DNA of 64,000 nucleotides. Origin: Hymenobacter cellulosilyticus. GTDB taxonomy: Bacteria; Bacteroidota; Bacteroidia; Cytophagales; Hymenobacteraceae. Each line of letters begins with the position of its first letter. Positions within the stretch are counted from its first letter, which is position 1. A program made the position numbers and the translations under genes. The notes beneath the pieces are model-generated. The model searched no databases. It was not told the origin of the DNA and worked only from the letters and a program-made list of their open reading frames with translations. The stretch is from NCBI RefSeq assembly GCF_022919215.1, contig NZ_CP095046.1, positions 4,454,501 to 4,518,500 of the forward strand, read 5' to 3'. Below, in pieces: positions 41,099 to 52,154 of the stretch.

Positions 41099-43086
41099 CT
41101 ACTTTACCTCGATTTCGATGGTGATAATGGAGCCTTTGCCGGGCGGGAATCCACGGTAAGGGTACCGCCCAGCAGGTCGAGGCGGTTGCGGATGCCGGCC
41201 AGGCCGATGCCCTTGGCGGTTTTTTCGTTGGCGGCGGGCTGGGTAAAGCCCACCCCGTCGTCCTCGGCCGAAATGTGCAGGTGGCCTTCTTCGTACACCA
41301 CGTACACGTAGGCTTCGTGGGCTTTGGCGTGCTTGATGATGTTGGCCAGCAGCTCCTGCACGATGCGGTAGGCAGCCACGTCGTAGAGGCGGGGGCGCTC
41401 CTGCTCCAGGCCGTGCAGCTGCAGGTGCACGTGCAGCTGCTGCTTGGGAATCCGCTTGGTGAGCTCCTCCAGGGCTATTTTCAGGCCGAAGTCTTCGAGG
41501 ATGCCCGGGTCAGCTCGTGCGAGATGGTGCGCGTGGCCTTGATGCCTTCGTCAATCAAGCTCAGAGCGGCTTCACGGTTCTGGCCGGTGCCCGAGCGGTT
41601 TTCCAGGTTGAGCTTAGCCGCGTACAGCAGCTGGCCCACGCCGTTGTGCAGGGCCTCGGCAATACGCTTGCGCTCCTCCTCCTGGGTGGTCAGGATGGCG
41701 GCCAGCACTTCCTGCTGCTGGCGCAGCTTCAGGGCCGTGGCTTCCTCGGCCAGGCGCACCCGCTCGGTCACGTCGCGGATGTGGACCAGGGCCCCGCTGA
41801 TGTGGCCCTCGGGCGAGGCCAAAGGCACGAAATACGACTCGAAATAGCCCTGGCTGGAATGAAACGGCATGTCCTGGCGCATCATGCGCCGGCCCTGCAG
41901 CACCTGGCGCATTCCTTCTTCTTGCTCGCCGCCGGCGTATTCGGGGAAAAGCTCCAGCACGCCCTGCCCAGCACCTGGGCTTCGGAGCGGCCCGAAAACT
42001 CTTCCTGCACCCGGTTCCAGGCCGTAATGCGCAACTCCTGGTCGAAGGCCAGAATGCCGTCCACGCTGTTGTCGAGCAGGCTTTCCGAGAATTCCTTCTG
42101 GCGCAGCAGCTCCACCCGGGCGGCGCGGGCGGCCGTCACGTCGCGCCAGGCCACGTGCAGCAAGGGGCCTTATTCTGGAGGGCAAACAGGGTAATAACGG
42201 CCTCTACCCACACTTCCTCGCCGGTGATGCGCTGCATGAGCAGCTCCATTTTGGCCGAGCCCTGCCGCATGGCTTCCTGCACCACCGCGTTGATGAGCTG
42301 CAGGCTGAGGGTACCGTCGGGCTGGCGTTCCGGGAAAAAATCGGTGATGTGGTGGCCCACTACTTCCTCCCGGTCCAGGGCGGCGAGCAGCTGCATGGCC
42401 GCCGTGTTGCAGTCGAGGTAGTAGTTGTCCTGGAGCAGCACCACCGCGTCGGAGCTGTGCTCAAAGAGCCGCCGAAACCGGGCTTCGCTGGCTTCCAGGG
42501 CCTTTTTGGCTTCATGCTGCCGGGTAATGTCGATAACGACCACGCGGCAGTGGGTGGGCTGCGCCTCGGGCTCCCGGGCCACGGCCAGGCCTTCGAGCAG
42601 GGCGTAAAACACGGTGCCGTCTTCCCGCCGCAAAATCAGCTCCAGCGTCTGGCGCTGCTCGCTGGCCTGCACCCGAAGCAGCAACTCCTGAAACTCCGCG
42701 CGGTACTCCGGGTCGACAAACCAGGCGAAGCGCCGCCCGATCAGGCGCTGGCGCACCGAACTCAGCTGCTGGCTGCCCTTCAGGTTAAGTTGGGTGATAA
42801 CGCCGTGCAGGTCGAGGCTGAAGTAGCCCACCGGCGCGAAGTCGTAGAGGTCTACGTACTGGGCGCGCATGGTTTCGAGCTCGGCCTGGGCCAGCAGCAG
42901 CTCCTCGTACTGCATTTCCAGCTCAATCTGATGCACCTGCAAGTCCTGCACGAGGCGCTGCACGTCTTCGGGCAGTCCTTCGCTCAGGCTCTGGGTCAGC
43001 AGGCTTTTGCGCTTTTCGGCCTGACTCCGCAGCTCTTGCAGGGCCGCGTGCGCCGAGGCGGCCGACGGGGAATCAGGCGTGTTCAT
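41099..43086 (-). CDS. PAS-domain sensor histidine kinase (four frameshifts)
   Basis: About 663 aa when repaired. An N-terminal coiled coil (VHQIELEMQYEELLLAQAEL) is followed by three or four PAS domains without membrane segments (YDFAPVGYFSLDLHGVITQL; RFRRLFEHSSDAVVLLQDNY; ESLLDNSVDGILAFDQELRI). The kinase core is of the HisKA_3/DesK type: the phospho-acceptor His lies in KRIAEALHNGVGQLLYAAK, and the ATPase in AYRIVQELLANIIKHAKA and SAEDDGVGF, ending KGIGLAGIRNRLDLLGG. Breaks near 42170, 41970, 41510 and 41148 are each mended by one base. It lies next to the CheB-CheR fusion on the same strand, 78 bases downstream. No response regulator is adjacent. Confidence 0.85.
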
Positions 43087-43164
43087 ACAGTCAAGCTAGG
43101 GAAATTACCTGTACTACGGAAGCTCCGCCTTATTGAATGAGTTATTGCCGCTCAAGTACGCCAC

Positions 43165-46100
43165 CTAGTGCTGGGCTTCCCGGGGCTCCACGCCCAGCAG
43201 CAGGCGGCCGGTTTCGTGCCCCTCACTCATGATCCGGCGGCCGTGCACCAGTACTTCCTGCGGCTCGGCTCCGGGTAGGTGCAGCGTCAGGGTCAGGTTG
43301 TTAAACTCCTCGGCCTGTTTATCCAGCAGGGTTTGCAGGTGGCGGCGCAGCTCGGGCTGGTTCCAGGCGCCCCCTGCAGCTTGGCGAGGGAAAGGTGGCG
43401 CACGGCGTCGGCATCCACCCCAAAAATCTGGGCAAACGAGCGGCTGGCCGTGAGAATATGCAGGTGCTGGTCGAGCACGAGCAGGGGCTCCCGCACGGTT
43501 TCGATGATGCTGTTGGCAAAGCGCGAGGTTTCCTGCAACTGCTCCTCCAGGTGCTTCAGGCCCGAAATATCGGTGAAGGTGATGACCGTGCCGCTGATGT
43601 AGTTGTCGAGGGTGCGGTAGGGCAGAATGCGCATGGCGTACCACTCGCCCGTAGTGGTCTGGATGTTGGAATCGATGCTCACCAGCCGGTCGAGCACCTG
43701 CTGAATGTCGGCGGCCAGGTTTTCGTGGCGCAGGTTGCTGGCAAAGTGCGTGATGGGCCGGCCCGCATCCGAGGGCAGCAGCTTGATGATACGGCTTACC
43801 GAGGGCGTAAACCGCTTGATGACCATGTCATTGTCGAGGAAGATGGTGGCAATTTCGGTGGCGTCGAGCAGGTTTTTCATGTCGTTGGCGGCCATCGAGA
43901 GTTCCTCGGTCTTGCTCAGGTACTGCATGTTCAGGGTCATGAGCTCCTCGTTGAGGCTCTGCATTTCCTTCTTGTTGGTCATGGCCTCCTCGTTGGTGCT
44001 TTGCAGTTCCTCGTTGGCACTTTGCAGTTCCTCATTGGTGCTTTTGAGCTCCTCCACGCTGCTTTCCATTTCCTCGATGGTGATTTGTAGGCGGCGCTTG
44101 GTGTAGTGCAGCTCTTTTTCCAGGGCGGCTGCCGCATCCTTGTTCATTCCGTCGCCGAGGCTGGTTTTGCTCAGGCGCACCTTGCGGGGCGTGGGCTGGT
44201 CCTCGAACACGACCAGCAGCAGGCCGGCCAGCGTGTCGACTTCCTCCAGGTACTTCACCGTGATGCGCAGCAGCTGGTAGCCGCTTTCGGTCTTGACCCG
44301 CACGTTGTCGGCCACGGCGTCTTCGTGGGTGGCGTTGGCCTTGTGCACCAGGCCGCTAAGCTCGTAGTTGAGGTCTTCGCGGGCCATTTCAAACAGGTTC
44401 ATGCTGCCCAGGCCCGGGGCTGGCTCCAGGTAGCGGCCGGTGCGCCCGTTCACGTACAGGATTTCGCCCCGGGCATTGATGACCACGGCCGGCGGCGTGT
44501 AGGTGCGCAGCAGCACTTTCTGCACCAAGGAAGCGAATGGGCCGTCTTTACGGGGAGCAATAGGGTGCATAGCGCTGTTGGCGGGGGCGTTGGAGGCCGT
44601 TTGGGGGTCAGGGAAAAAGGGAAATTAACGATGCGCGGCAGGGGCGAAGTAGTTTCGGAGCGGCGCGAAATCTTCCACTTCACGTCCAGGGGCTGAAAAA
44701 GATCCTGAAACCCGGTGAGGTTCTCGGACGGCCCAGGAACAGCAAGCCGTTGGGGTTGAGGGCGTAGTGAAAGATGGGAATAATGTTTTTCTGCAGCTCG
44801 GCCGAGAGGTAAATCAGCAGGTTGCGGCAGCATACCAAATCAAGCCTGGTGAAGGGGGCATCCTTGTTCAGGTTGTGCAGGGCAAAGATGACCAGGTCGC
44901 GCACTTCCTTACGAATCAGGTAGTGGCCGTCGGTTTTCTGAAAAAACCGCTCCAGCCGCGCCGGGCTCACGTCGGCTTCGATGTTGGCCGGGTACAGGCC
45001 CGCGCGGGCAAAGTCAATGCCCTCGTTGTTGATGTCGGTGGCGAAAATCTGGATTTTGAGGTGGCGCGTGGGGTCGATGCCGTCCAGGGCTTCGAGCAGG
45101 GTCATGGCCAGGGAATAGGCTTCCTCCCCGGTAGAGCAGCCCGGGGCCCACACCCGCACCACGCTGTCGGCGGGCTTGGCGCGCAGAACGGGCAGCAGCC
45201 GCACCTTCAGCAAATCGAAAGCCTCCTTGTCGCGGAAAAACTTGGTGACGCCGATCAGCAGCTCCTTGAACAGGGCCTCTACCTCCGAGGGAGTTTCCTG
45301 CAAAAAGCGCACGTAGTGGGTAAACTCCTGAATCTGGTGGGAGTTCATGCGCCGCTCGATGCGCCGAAACACGGTATTGCGCTTGTAGAAGCTGAAGTCG
45401 TGCCCGGTCTGGGTCCGGATCAGGGTAAAGATTTTCTGCAGGGCGTGGGCCGGCTGGGAGGCCGACTCGGCCACTTCGCGCCGGGGCCGGGCTCCCAGGG
45501 GCTTGTTTACGTATTCGAGGAGCTTGGCCGGCAGCTGCTCGGCGGGCAGCACGTAGTCCACAAACTCGGTGGCAATGGCCGAGCGGGGCATGCTGTCGTA
45601 CTCGGCCGTATCGGGAGCCTGCACCATCACCATCCCGAAGTTTTCCATCACCATTTTCAGCCCCACGGTGCCGTCGGTGCCCAGGCCCGACAAGACGATG
45701 CACACGGCCCGCTCCCGGGCGTCCTTGGCCAGGCTCTGGAAGAAGTAGTCGATGGGCAGGCGCTTGCCCCGGGGCTGTTCGGGGCAAACAGCAGCAGCGT
45801 GCCGTGCAGAATGCTCAAGTCACGGTCGGGCGGAATCACGTAAACGTGATTGGGCCGCACCTTCTGCCCGTCGGTAGCTTCCAGCACCGGCATGCTCGTG
45901 CTTTGCTGCAGCACCTGGGCCAGCTGACTGGGCTGATCGGGCATCAGGTGCAGCACCACCACGAAGGCAATGCCACTGCCGGGGGCATGTGTTGGAAAAA
46001 CTTTTCCAGCGCCCCTACCGAGCCTGCCGAGCCGCCTAGCCCCACGATGGTAAACTTTTCGTTCGGCTTTTCCTGGCGCTCCACCTCACGCAGCTGCTGC

Positions 46101-46192
46101 GGCGAAGGCTGGGGCTCCAGGGGTAAGTCGGCGGGGTCAACGGGCAGGATGGTTTCCTCCTCGTCGGAATTGGCTTGGGCGGGTGTCTTCAT
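43165..46192 (-). CDS. CheB-CheR-PAS fusion sensor protein (five frameshifts)
   Basis: About 1010 aa when repaired. Domains in order: CheB methylesterase (Ser in GLGGSAGSVGALEKFF, His in VVVLHLMPDQ, Asp in LSGLGTDGTVGLK); CheR methyltransferase (VWAPGCSTGEEAYSLAM; IFATDINNEGIDFARAG; LDLVCCRNLLIYL); a long coiled coil with SVEELKSTNEELQSANEELQ; and at least two PAS domains. Breaks near 45985, 45780, 44715, 44600 and 43375 need one base each; the one near 44600 is in a T-run, the rest in G/C runs. Such fusions are common in Bacteroidetes and their role outside flagellar chemotaxis is unclear. It is divergent from a stand-alone CheB. Confidence 0.87.
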
Positions 46193-46444
46193 CTTTGAGC
46201 GGAGTCGTAGCTGAGGCGGCTTCGGTCAAGCGTCCGCTGAGGGTTTGCGCGCACTAAGGGCTTACGACAATTCTTCAAAAGTACGCACAAAAAAGTCACT
46301 GGTGGGGTTTCAAAGGCTGCTTCCGCCTGCTACACATCGGCAAGCGCCACCATATCCAGAAGGCGTGGGGCTGCGTACATCTAAAAGACTTTCCTGCTTT
46401 TGTCGGTGGCTTGCCACTGCCTTTCATCCTCTTATTTCTACTTC

Positions 46445-47519
46445 GTGGACCATCCTACCCACGTCATCGTTATTGGTGCCTCGGCCGGCGGTATGCCGGC
46501 ACTCTGCCAGTTGGTGGCCCAGCTTCCGGCCGACTTGCCGGCGGCCGTACTCATCGTGCAGCACTTTGCCCCCGATTCTTCGGGTGAGCACCTGGTAGAC
46601 CGCCTCTCCCGCCAAACCGACCTACGCTGCCTGCTGCCCCAGGGCGGCGAGTTGATTGAGCCCAACACCGTGTACCTGGCCCCGCCCGACCGGCACCTGC
46701 TGGTAAAGGACGGCTACATCCTGGTAACCAAAGGCCCGCACGAAAACCACTACCGCCCGGCCGCCGACGCCCTGTTTCGCTCAGCGGCGGCTTACTACGG
46801 CCCCAACGTTATCGGGTGGTGCTCACCGGCATGCTCCACGACGGCACGGCCGGCCTGGAGTTCGTCAAGCGCAGCGGGGCCTGACGGTGGTGCAGGACCC
46901 GCACGAGGCCGAGTTTCCGAGCATGCCCGAGAGTGCGCTCAGCAACGTAGACATCGACTATGTGGTGCCGTTGAAGGAAATGGGATTTTTGCTCACCCGC
47001 CTGACCCGCATGCCCTTAGCTAGTGTTCAGAACATTCCGGAGGACATCAAACTGGAGGCCGCTATTGCGGAAAGAGTTGTGGGAACTATTGATGAAGTAA
47101 CGCGCCTGGCCCGCCCCGTGCCCATGACCTGCCCCGACTGCGGGGGCTCCCTCTTCGAGCTCAAGCACGGCAAGCTGCTGCGCTACCGCTGCCACACGGG
47201 TCACGCCTTCACGGCCGACATGCTGCTGCAGCGCACCCAGCACGGGCTGGAAGAAAGCCTGTGGGTGGCCCTGCGCATGCTAGAGGAGCGCAAAAACCTG
47301 CTCACCAACATGGCCAGCCGCAGCGAAGGCCCCTACGGCGTGCAGCAGGAGGAACGCATCGAGGAAATGAAGATGCACATCAACCGCCTGCGCGAGTTTT
47401 TGCTCAACGGGACTCCCAAGCACTCGGGCTCTTCCAACGGGACAAGCGGGCCCGACCACCCAGCCGACACCAACGGCCTGGCGACCCGCGCACCTAGCCA
47501 GTGCCGGCTCAGTCAGTAA
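46445..47519 (+). CDS. Stand-alone CheB-type methylesterase with C-terminal Cys-rich region (two frameshifts)
   Basis: About 358 aa when repaired. The catalytic domain has the Ser in VIGASAGGMPALCQL, the His in LIVQHFAPDSSGEHL and the Asp in LTGMLHDGTAGLEF. It lacks a receiver domain, as usual for this branch. The C-terminal region has paired cysteines (CPDCGGSLFELKHGKLLRY, then CHTGH) suited to zinc, followed by helices. Losses near 46816 and 46878 are both in G runs. The start is taken as GTG at 46445 (VDHPTHVIVIGAS). Divergent from the fusion sensor; a shared control is plausible. Confidence 0.82.
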
Positions 47520-47529
47520 GCGTTTACTA

Positions 47530-47563
47530 TGAAAGCCCCGGGGCCAGCCTCGGGCTTTTTTTT
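47530..47563 (+). terminator. Terminator after cheB-type gene
   Basis: Stem GAAAGCCC... with GGGCTTT about 20 bases apart, followed by a T-run of about nine, starting 11 bases after the stop. Confidence 0.75.
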
Positions 47564-47775
47564 GTGCCTATTGCAGAAGTGCGCCTAGTACGGAGCTGAA
47601 AATCAGTGTTTACGGCGCAGCTTTTCCGTAGAATACCCTGAGCAAAAAAAGGCTGCCCCTCGTTTACTTTGAACAATTCCCTCCCCCAGTTTACTTTTTT
47701 TCGGTAGTCTCTCTTTTCTCTACTTCGTGTTGCTACCCGCCGCCCTCGTTAGTACCCTACACACACTTTGAAGCT

Positions 47776-48333
47776 ATGAATCACCAGTTTACTACGGCAT
47801 TACCCAGCTGCCTGGGTCAGGTTTCCTTTCTGGACTTATCCCCGGTAACTCGGCGCCGTCAGCCCGAAGCCGGCCGGCGCCCGGCCTACTCCTTCGACAC
47901 TCCTTCGATAGTGAATCCTTGCAGCCTGGCCACCGATACGCTGCGGTTTGTGCTGCGCCAGTCCGCCCAGGAGGCTTCCTACCTGCACCTGACCCTGTTT
48001 TGCCGGGAGCGGCAGCTGGCCCACTGGATTCTGCCGGCCTCCTCCCTGACCCAATCTCAATCGATGCCCTCGGCCTACCTGGTAGAAGCTACCGGCACGC
48101 TGCCCCTACCCGCCCAGATTATCGACGAAGGCACCTGCCTGCTGCGCAAATGCCCCGCCGACCAGGCCCGGCACCTGGAGAAAGAACTGCGCGCCGGCCA
48201 CCTGCAGCTCACCTTCGCGGGCCGCAGCCTGCGCGGGGCGTTCAGTCTGGACCGCCTGCACACCGGCAGCCACACCTGGGAGCTGGGCCGCATGCGCGTG
48301 CGTCCGGCCCGCCTGGCTCAGGCCCTGGCCTAG
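47776..48333 (+). CDS. Hypothetical protein, 185 aa
   Basis: A soluble protein without signal peptide. The first half is rich in beta-type segments (LRFVLRQSAQEASYLHLTLF; HWILPASSLTQSQ). The second half contains LQLTFAGRSLRGAFSLDRL and HTWELGRMRVR, a pattern that recalls the phosphoesterase-like domain near LigD ligases, but the catalytic His residues are not evident. Preceded by a T- and C-rich leader of about 200 bases. The frame is intact and the codon use fits the genome, so it is likely a real gene; function unknown. Confidence 0.6.
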   Translation: MNHQFTTALPSCLGQVSFLDLSPVTRRRQPEAGRRPAYSFDTPSIVNPCSLATDTLRFVLRQSAQEASYLHLTLFCRERQLAHWILPASSLTQSQSMPSAYLVEATGTLPLPAQIIDEGTCLLRKCPADQARHLEKELRAGHLQLTFAGRSLRGAFSLDRLHTGSHTWELGRMRVRPARLAQALA

Positions 48334-48561
48334 CCTGGTCTAGGGCTTTGCCGGCCCGAGTCTGGTTACGCCAAACCCGGATAAGCTAATCCGTAGTAAC
48401 CACAGCGCGAAATGCGGTAAATACCCTGTTATTTTCGTAACGTGTTGACTATTTTTACTTTCCGACAGTTACGACCTCAACTGTACCGACCGTAGGGGTT
48501 GGGTTCCTTGCTTCTGGAGCCCAGTGGGAACTGTCTTTCCGCCCTTTCACCCGCCACAACC

Positions 48562-48944
48562 ATGAACAACTTAGCAAACTCCGCCGCCAACGATTTCACG
48601 CCCTATTTAATCCGGGTGAACTTCGACGAAATCAAGCCCATGGAGCTGGCCCGCCTGCTGATGCGCTACAACAAGCTGCGCCGCCCCGCCTGCTCATCGA
48701 CTGCCAGAACCTGCGCTGCCTGCGCACCCGGGGCGTGGCCTACTTCACCTCCCAGCTGCTCACCCTGCAGGCGTCCGGGGCCCGGGTGCTGCTGCGCAAC
48801 GTGGATTCGCGGCTGCTGCGCGCCCTGCGCGTGCTCCACCTCGACAAAGTATTCCAGATTGACCAGGAAGACTCCACCGCTGACCAGCGCAGCGTGGCCT
48901 GGTCGAATGAATTGCTGCCCTACGGCGCGGCGGCCCAGGCCTAG
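48562..48944 (+). CDS. STAS-domain protein (one frameshift)
   Basis: About 127 aa when repaired, with the size and pattern of an anti-sigma-factor-antagonist-type STAS domain: IRVNFDEIKPMELARLLMRY, LLIDCQNLRCLRTRGVAYFT and ARVLLRNVDSRLLRALRVLH. One C is missing near 48690 within the run before CTGCTCATC. The usual phospho-acceptor Ser/Thr of SpoIIAA-type proteins is at about RTRGVAYFTS, though not certain. It stands alone; a link to the signalling genes upstream is possible but not shown. Confidence 0.72.
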
Positions 48945-49064
48945 AGTTTTGACCGTTCTATTTGCCTTTTCTTACCCTTACACGACCTATTGCGCGGAGC
49001 CGGTTCAACTGCTCCCAGCAAGTTGAGCGCCCGATAGTCTGGCACCTAGCCTGATTACCGGTTA

Positions 49065-49107
49065 CAAGCCTCCGGGAATAACTTTCCGGGGGCTTGTTCG
49101 TTTTTTT
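49065..49107 (+). terminator. Terminator before the OBAP-like lipoprotein gene
   Basis: Stem CAAGCCTCCGGG / CCGGGGGCTTG, loop of about 10 bases, then GTTCGTTTTTTT. It lies 121 bases after the STAS gene and 34 bases before the next start. Confidence 0.75.
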
Positions 49108-49140
49108 ACCCTGCCCCTTCTCCACCTAACCTCTTTCCGT

Positions 49141-49905
49141 ATGCTGCGCTTCTCCCCGCTTCGCCTACCCACCTTACTGACGGCCGCCGTGCTGATTACC
49201 GCCTGCGGCGACAACAATACCCGCTCCCCGGTAGAGGCCCCGGGCGCGGATAAGTCGGCCAAGACGCGGGTGCTGGAAGCCGGGGCCGACGTGCTCCAGG
49301 GCAAGGAGCCCCTGCAGAAGCTCAACATGTACCTCGACGGATTCCACTTCTACAACGGGGCCCTGGGCCAGCAGATGGAAGCCCATCACTTCTGCGCCAA
49401 GCTCAACGAGGACGTGACCCAGTGCGTAATTTACGACGGCAACGGGCCCGACGCCAAGATTATGGGCATCGAGTACATCGTGTCCAGAAAGCTGTTTGAG
49501 CAGCTGCCCGCCGAAGAAAAGCCCCTCTGGCACAGCCACGCCCACGAGGTAAAATCGGGCACGCTGGTAGCACCGGGCATTCCGGACGTGGCCGAGCACG
49601 AGCTGATGGAACAGCTGGTTTCAACCTACGGCAAGACCTTCCACACCTGGCACACCGACCGCGACAAAACCCTGCCCCTGGGCACGCCCCTACTCATGAT
49701 GGGCTTTACCAAGGACGGCCAGATTGATACCAACATGGTGGCCCAGCGGGATAAGCGCCTGGGTATTTCCTCGAAGCAGAAGCGGCAGCAGCGGGCCGAC
49801 ATCGTGGCCCCGCCCGTAGCGCCCGGTGCCGACGCCTGGGAGAAAGGCGAGGTGCGCCAGCTCGGCGTCGTGCCCGACGCCCAAGCCGCCCTGCGCCACC
49901 ACTAG
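49141..49905 (+). CDS. OBAP/DUF1264-family lipoprotein
   Basis: A 254 aa protein with a lipobox (AAVLITAC) at the N-terminus, so anchored in a membrane. The remainder matches the oil-body-associated protein / DUF1264 family: LNMYLDGFHFYNGALGQQME, HHFCAKLNEDVTQCVIYDG, MGIEYIVSRKLFEQLP, LWHSHAHEVKSGTLVAPG and FHTWHTDRDKTLPLGTPLLM. The many His residues suggest metal binding. The family occurs in plants and bacteria and its reaction is unknown. The frame is intact; neighbours give no hint. Confidence 0.85.
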   Translation: MLRFSPLRLPTLLTAAVLITACGDNNTRSPVEAPGADKSAKTRVLEAGADVLQGKEPLQKLNMYLDGFHFYNGALGQQMEAHHFCAKLNEDVTQCVIYDGNGPDAKIMGIEYIVSRKLFEQLPAEEKPLWHSHAHEVKSGTLVAPGIPDVAEHELMEQLVSTYGKTFHTWHTDRDKTLPLGTPLLMMGFTKDGQIDTNMVAQRDKRLGISSKQKRQQRADIVAPPVAPGADAWEKGEVRQLGVVPDAQAALRHH

Positions 49906-49950
49906 CCGCTGAGAAACTAGTAGCACTTCTAAAGCTGCTAGTCCTCGCTG

Positions 49951-50114
49951 CCTCTGTCATCCTGAGCTTGCGAAGGACCTTCCTCACCTGAGTGACAAGC
50001 ATAACTCAACGTAGAAAGCCCTTTACCATCAACTTGGTAAAGGGCTTTTTTCAGTATCGGGAGCTTCGGTAGAAATTTGAGGCAGGCCCTGCACTGCGTT
50101 CAGGATGACAGAGG
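49951..50114. repeat. Intergenic inverted-repeat element, copy B
   Basis: A 164-base element with perfect 14-base ends CCTCTGTCATCCTG / CAGGATGACAGAGG. The centre is a strong hairpin AAAGCCCTTTACCA / TGGTAAAGGGCTTT followed by TTT. The core matches the core of copies A and C, while the ends belong to a different sequence type (GTCATCCTGAGC with GCGAAGGACCTT). Confidence 0.8.
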
Positions 50115-50192
50115 AAAAAGTAAAGGCGGCGTTGACTTACTTCTGAAAGACTAGGGCAACTCCGGGCTGCGGTCCTGAGTATTGAGAGGGAT

Positions 50193-51884
50193 ATGCCTGC
50201 TTCCGTTTCTGCTGCCCCCGCTGCGCCTGCCAGCACCTCGCCCTTTACCCCCTGCGGATTCCGTTTTTCCGCATGCTCTGGATTGCCTCCTTCGTGTCGA
50301 ACATCGGCACCTGGATGCAAAACGTGGGGCCGTGGGGTTGATGACCGAGCTTACGCCCTCGCCCATTCTGGTTTCCTTGCTGCAAACGGCTTCGGCCCTG
50401 CCGGTATTCCTGCTCAGTCTACCAGCTGGCGCCCTGGCCGACCTGGTAGACCGCCGCAAGATGCTGCTGCTCACCCAGACCTGGATGGCGGGCACGGCCC
50501 TGGTGCTGGCCACCGTTACGCTGCTGGGCTTTACTACGCCCTGGTTGCTGCTGCTGCTCACCTTCTTGCTGGGTCTGGGCGGAGCCATCAATAACCCCGT
50601 GTGGCAAACCGTGACGCCCGAACTGGTACCCCGCGCCGAGCTGCCCCAGGCCATTGCCCTCAACAGCGTGAGCTTCAACCTGGCCCGGGCCTTTGGGCCA
50701 GCCTTGGGCGGCTTGGTAATCGGCTACTTCTCGGCCGGCGCGGCTTTTCTGATCAACGGCATTTCGTTTCTGGCTACCATGTACATGGTCTGGAGCTGGA
50801 AGCGGGAGCCCCAGGCTACCTCACCTCTGGCCGGGGAGCGTATTCTGGCTGCCATTCGGGGCGGCATCCGCTACGCCCGCTACGCCCCGCCGGTGCAAAA
50901 TATTCTGGTGCGCGGCGTAAGCTTCACCTTCGGGGCCAGCGCCCTGTTTGCCCTGATGCCCGCCGTGGTGGCCCGTCGCCTGCACGAACCTACCTCCTTC
51001 TACTCCTTGCTGCTTTCCTGCATGGGTTTGGGCGCCGTGCTGGGCGCTGTTATTCTGCCCCGGCTCAACAAATACCTGAGCATCAACTGGCGCGTAACGG
51101 CCGCTACCGTAGCCTTTGCGGCGGGCTTGCTGGGCCTGGCATTTGCCAACAACCACTGGCTGCTTTACGGCTTGCTGACCCTGGTGGGCCTGGCCTGGAT
51201 GCTGGTGCTCAACTCCTTTAGCGTGGGCGTGCAAACCGTGGTGCCGCGCTGGGTGCAGGCCCGCACCATCAGCCTGTACCTGCTCACCATTCAGGGCGGC
51301 ATGGCCTTGGGCAGCATCGTGTGGGGCGGCGTAGCCGAGCGGGTTGATATTTCCTGGGCCTTGGCCGGGGCAGCCGCCTGGCTGCTGCTCAGCACCTTGC
51401 TGGTGCTGCGCTTTGCCCTGCGCAGCGGCGAAGCCCCGGACTTCACCCCGGCCCGGCCCCGCCTGGAGCCCGTGCTGGCCGAAGAGCCCGTACCGACCCA
51501 GGGGCCGGTCATTGTTACTACTACCTACCACGTAGCCCCGAGCACCGCCAGGCTTTCGTGTTTATTATGGATCAGCTGGCCGACATCCGCCGCCGCGAGG
51601 GTGCCATCCGCGTCGGCACCTACGCCGACTTGGCTGACCCTACCCGCTTGGTGGAATACTTCATGGTCGAAACCTGGGAAGAGCACGAGCAGCAGCACGA
51701 GCGGGGCGTGAGCCGGGAAGAAGCCGAGCTCAAAATCCGGGCCCGGCAGTTTCACATTGGCCCAAAGGCCCCCGTCATTGCCCACCTGCTGGCCCAGCAC
51801 GCCCTGCCCCTGCCGCCCGAGCCGCCCATGGTACCCGGCAGCACCCGCCTGGTAGCCAGCACCGCCGGCGAAGCCACAAGTTAA
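50193..51884 (+). CDS. MFS exporter with C-terminal monooxygenase-like domain (three frameshifts)
   Basis: About 564 aa when repaired. Twelve or so membrane segments of the EntS/DUF894 (MFS_3) type: FRMLWIASFVSNIGTWMQNV, LLSLPAGALADLVDRRKMLL, NPVWQTVTPELVPRAELPQA. After residue 430 comes a soluble domain of about 110 residues (RQAFVFIMDQLADIRRREGA; YFMVETWEEHEQQHERGVSR) resembling the antibiotic-biosynthesis-monooxygenase fold often found at the end of this branch. Losses near 50253, 50332 and 51540 are in C or G runs. Likely exports a small molecule; the substrate is unknown. Confidence 0.82.
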
Positions 51885-51902
51885 GCTGCTTGATCAAAGT
51901 GA

Positions 51903-52040
51903 GTGTCATTGCGAGGCGTAAGCCGAAGCAATCCGTCCTCTGCAAAGCACCACCCGCCCCTTACCCAGAAAGCCCTTTCTTCCAACTGGAGTAAGGGACT
52001 TTTACCTTCGGAATACCCAGCACATTTTAGAGGACGGATT
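51903..52040. repeat. Intergenic inverted-repeat element, copy C (right end lost)
   Basis: It begins GTGTCATTGCGAGG, contains AAGCAATCCGTCCTC, the shared core CCCAGAAAGCCCTTT ... GTAAGGGACTTTT, and CAGCACATTTTAGAGGACGG, all as in copy A. The right-hand GCAATGACAC end is absent, so it looks truncated or diverged. Confidence 0.72.
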
Positions 52041-52154
52041 GACGCCGCTTGATTTGCGGAATGTCCTGCGTCCTCCCAAGGACACACGAAAGCGGCGTCT
52101 TTTGGCATAGCACGCTTCTTTCCCTGCATTATTCCAAAAGCAATATCTTGCCGT

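Noticed and set aside
47776..48333. LigD phosphoesterase-type repair protein
   Set aside because: Only a weak similarity in the C-terminal half; catalytic His residues are not evident and no ligase or Ku gene is near.
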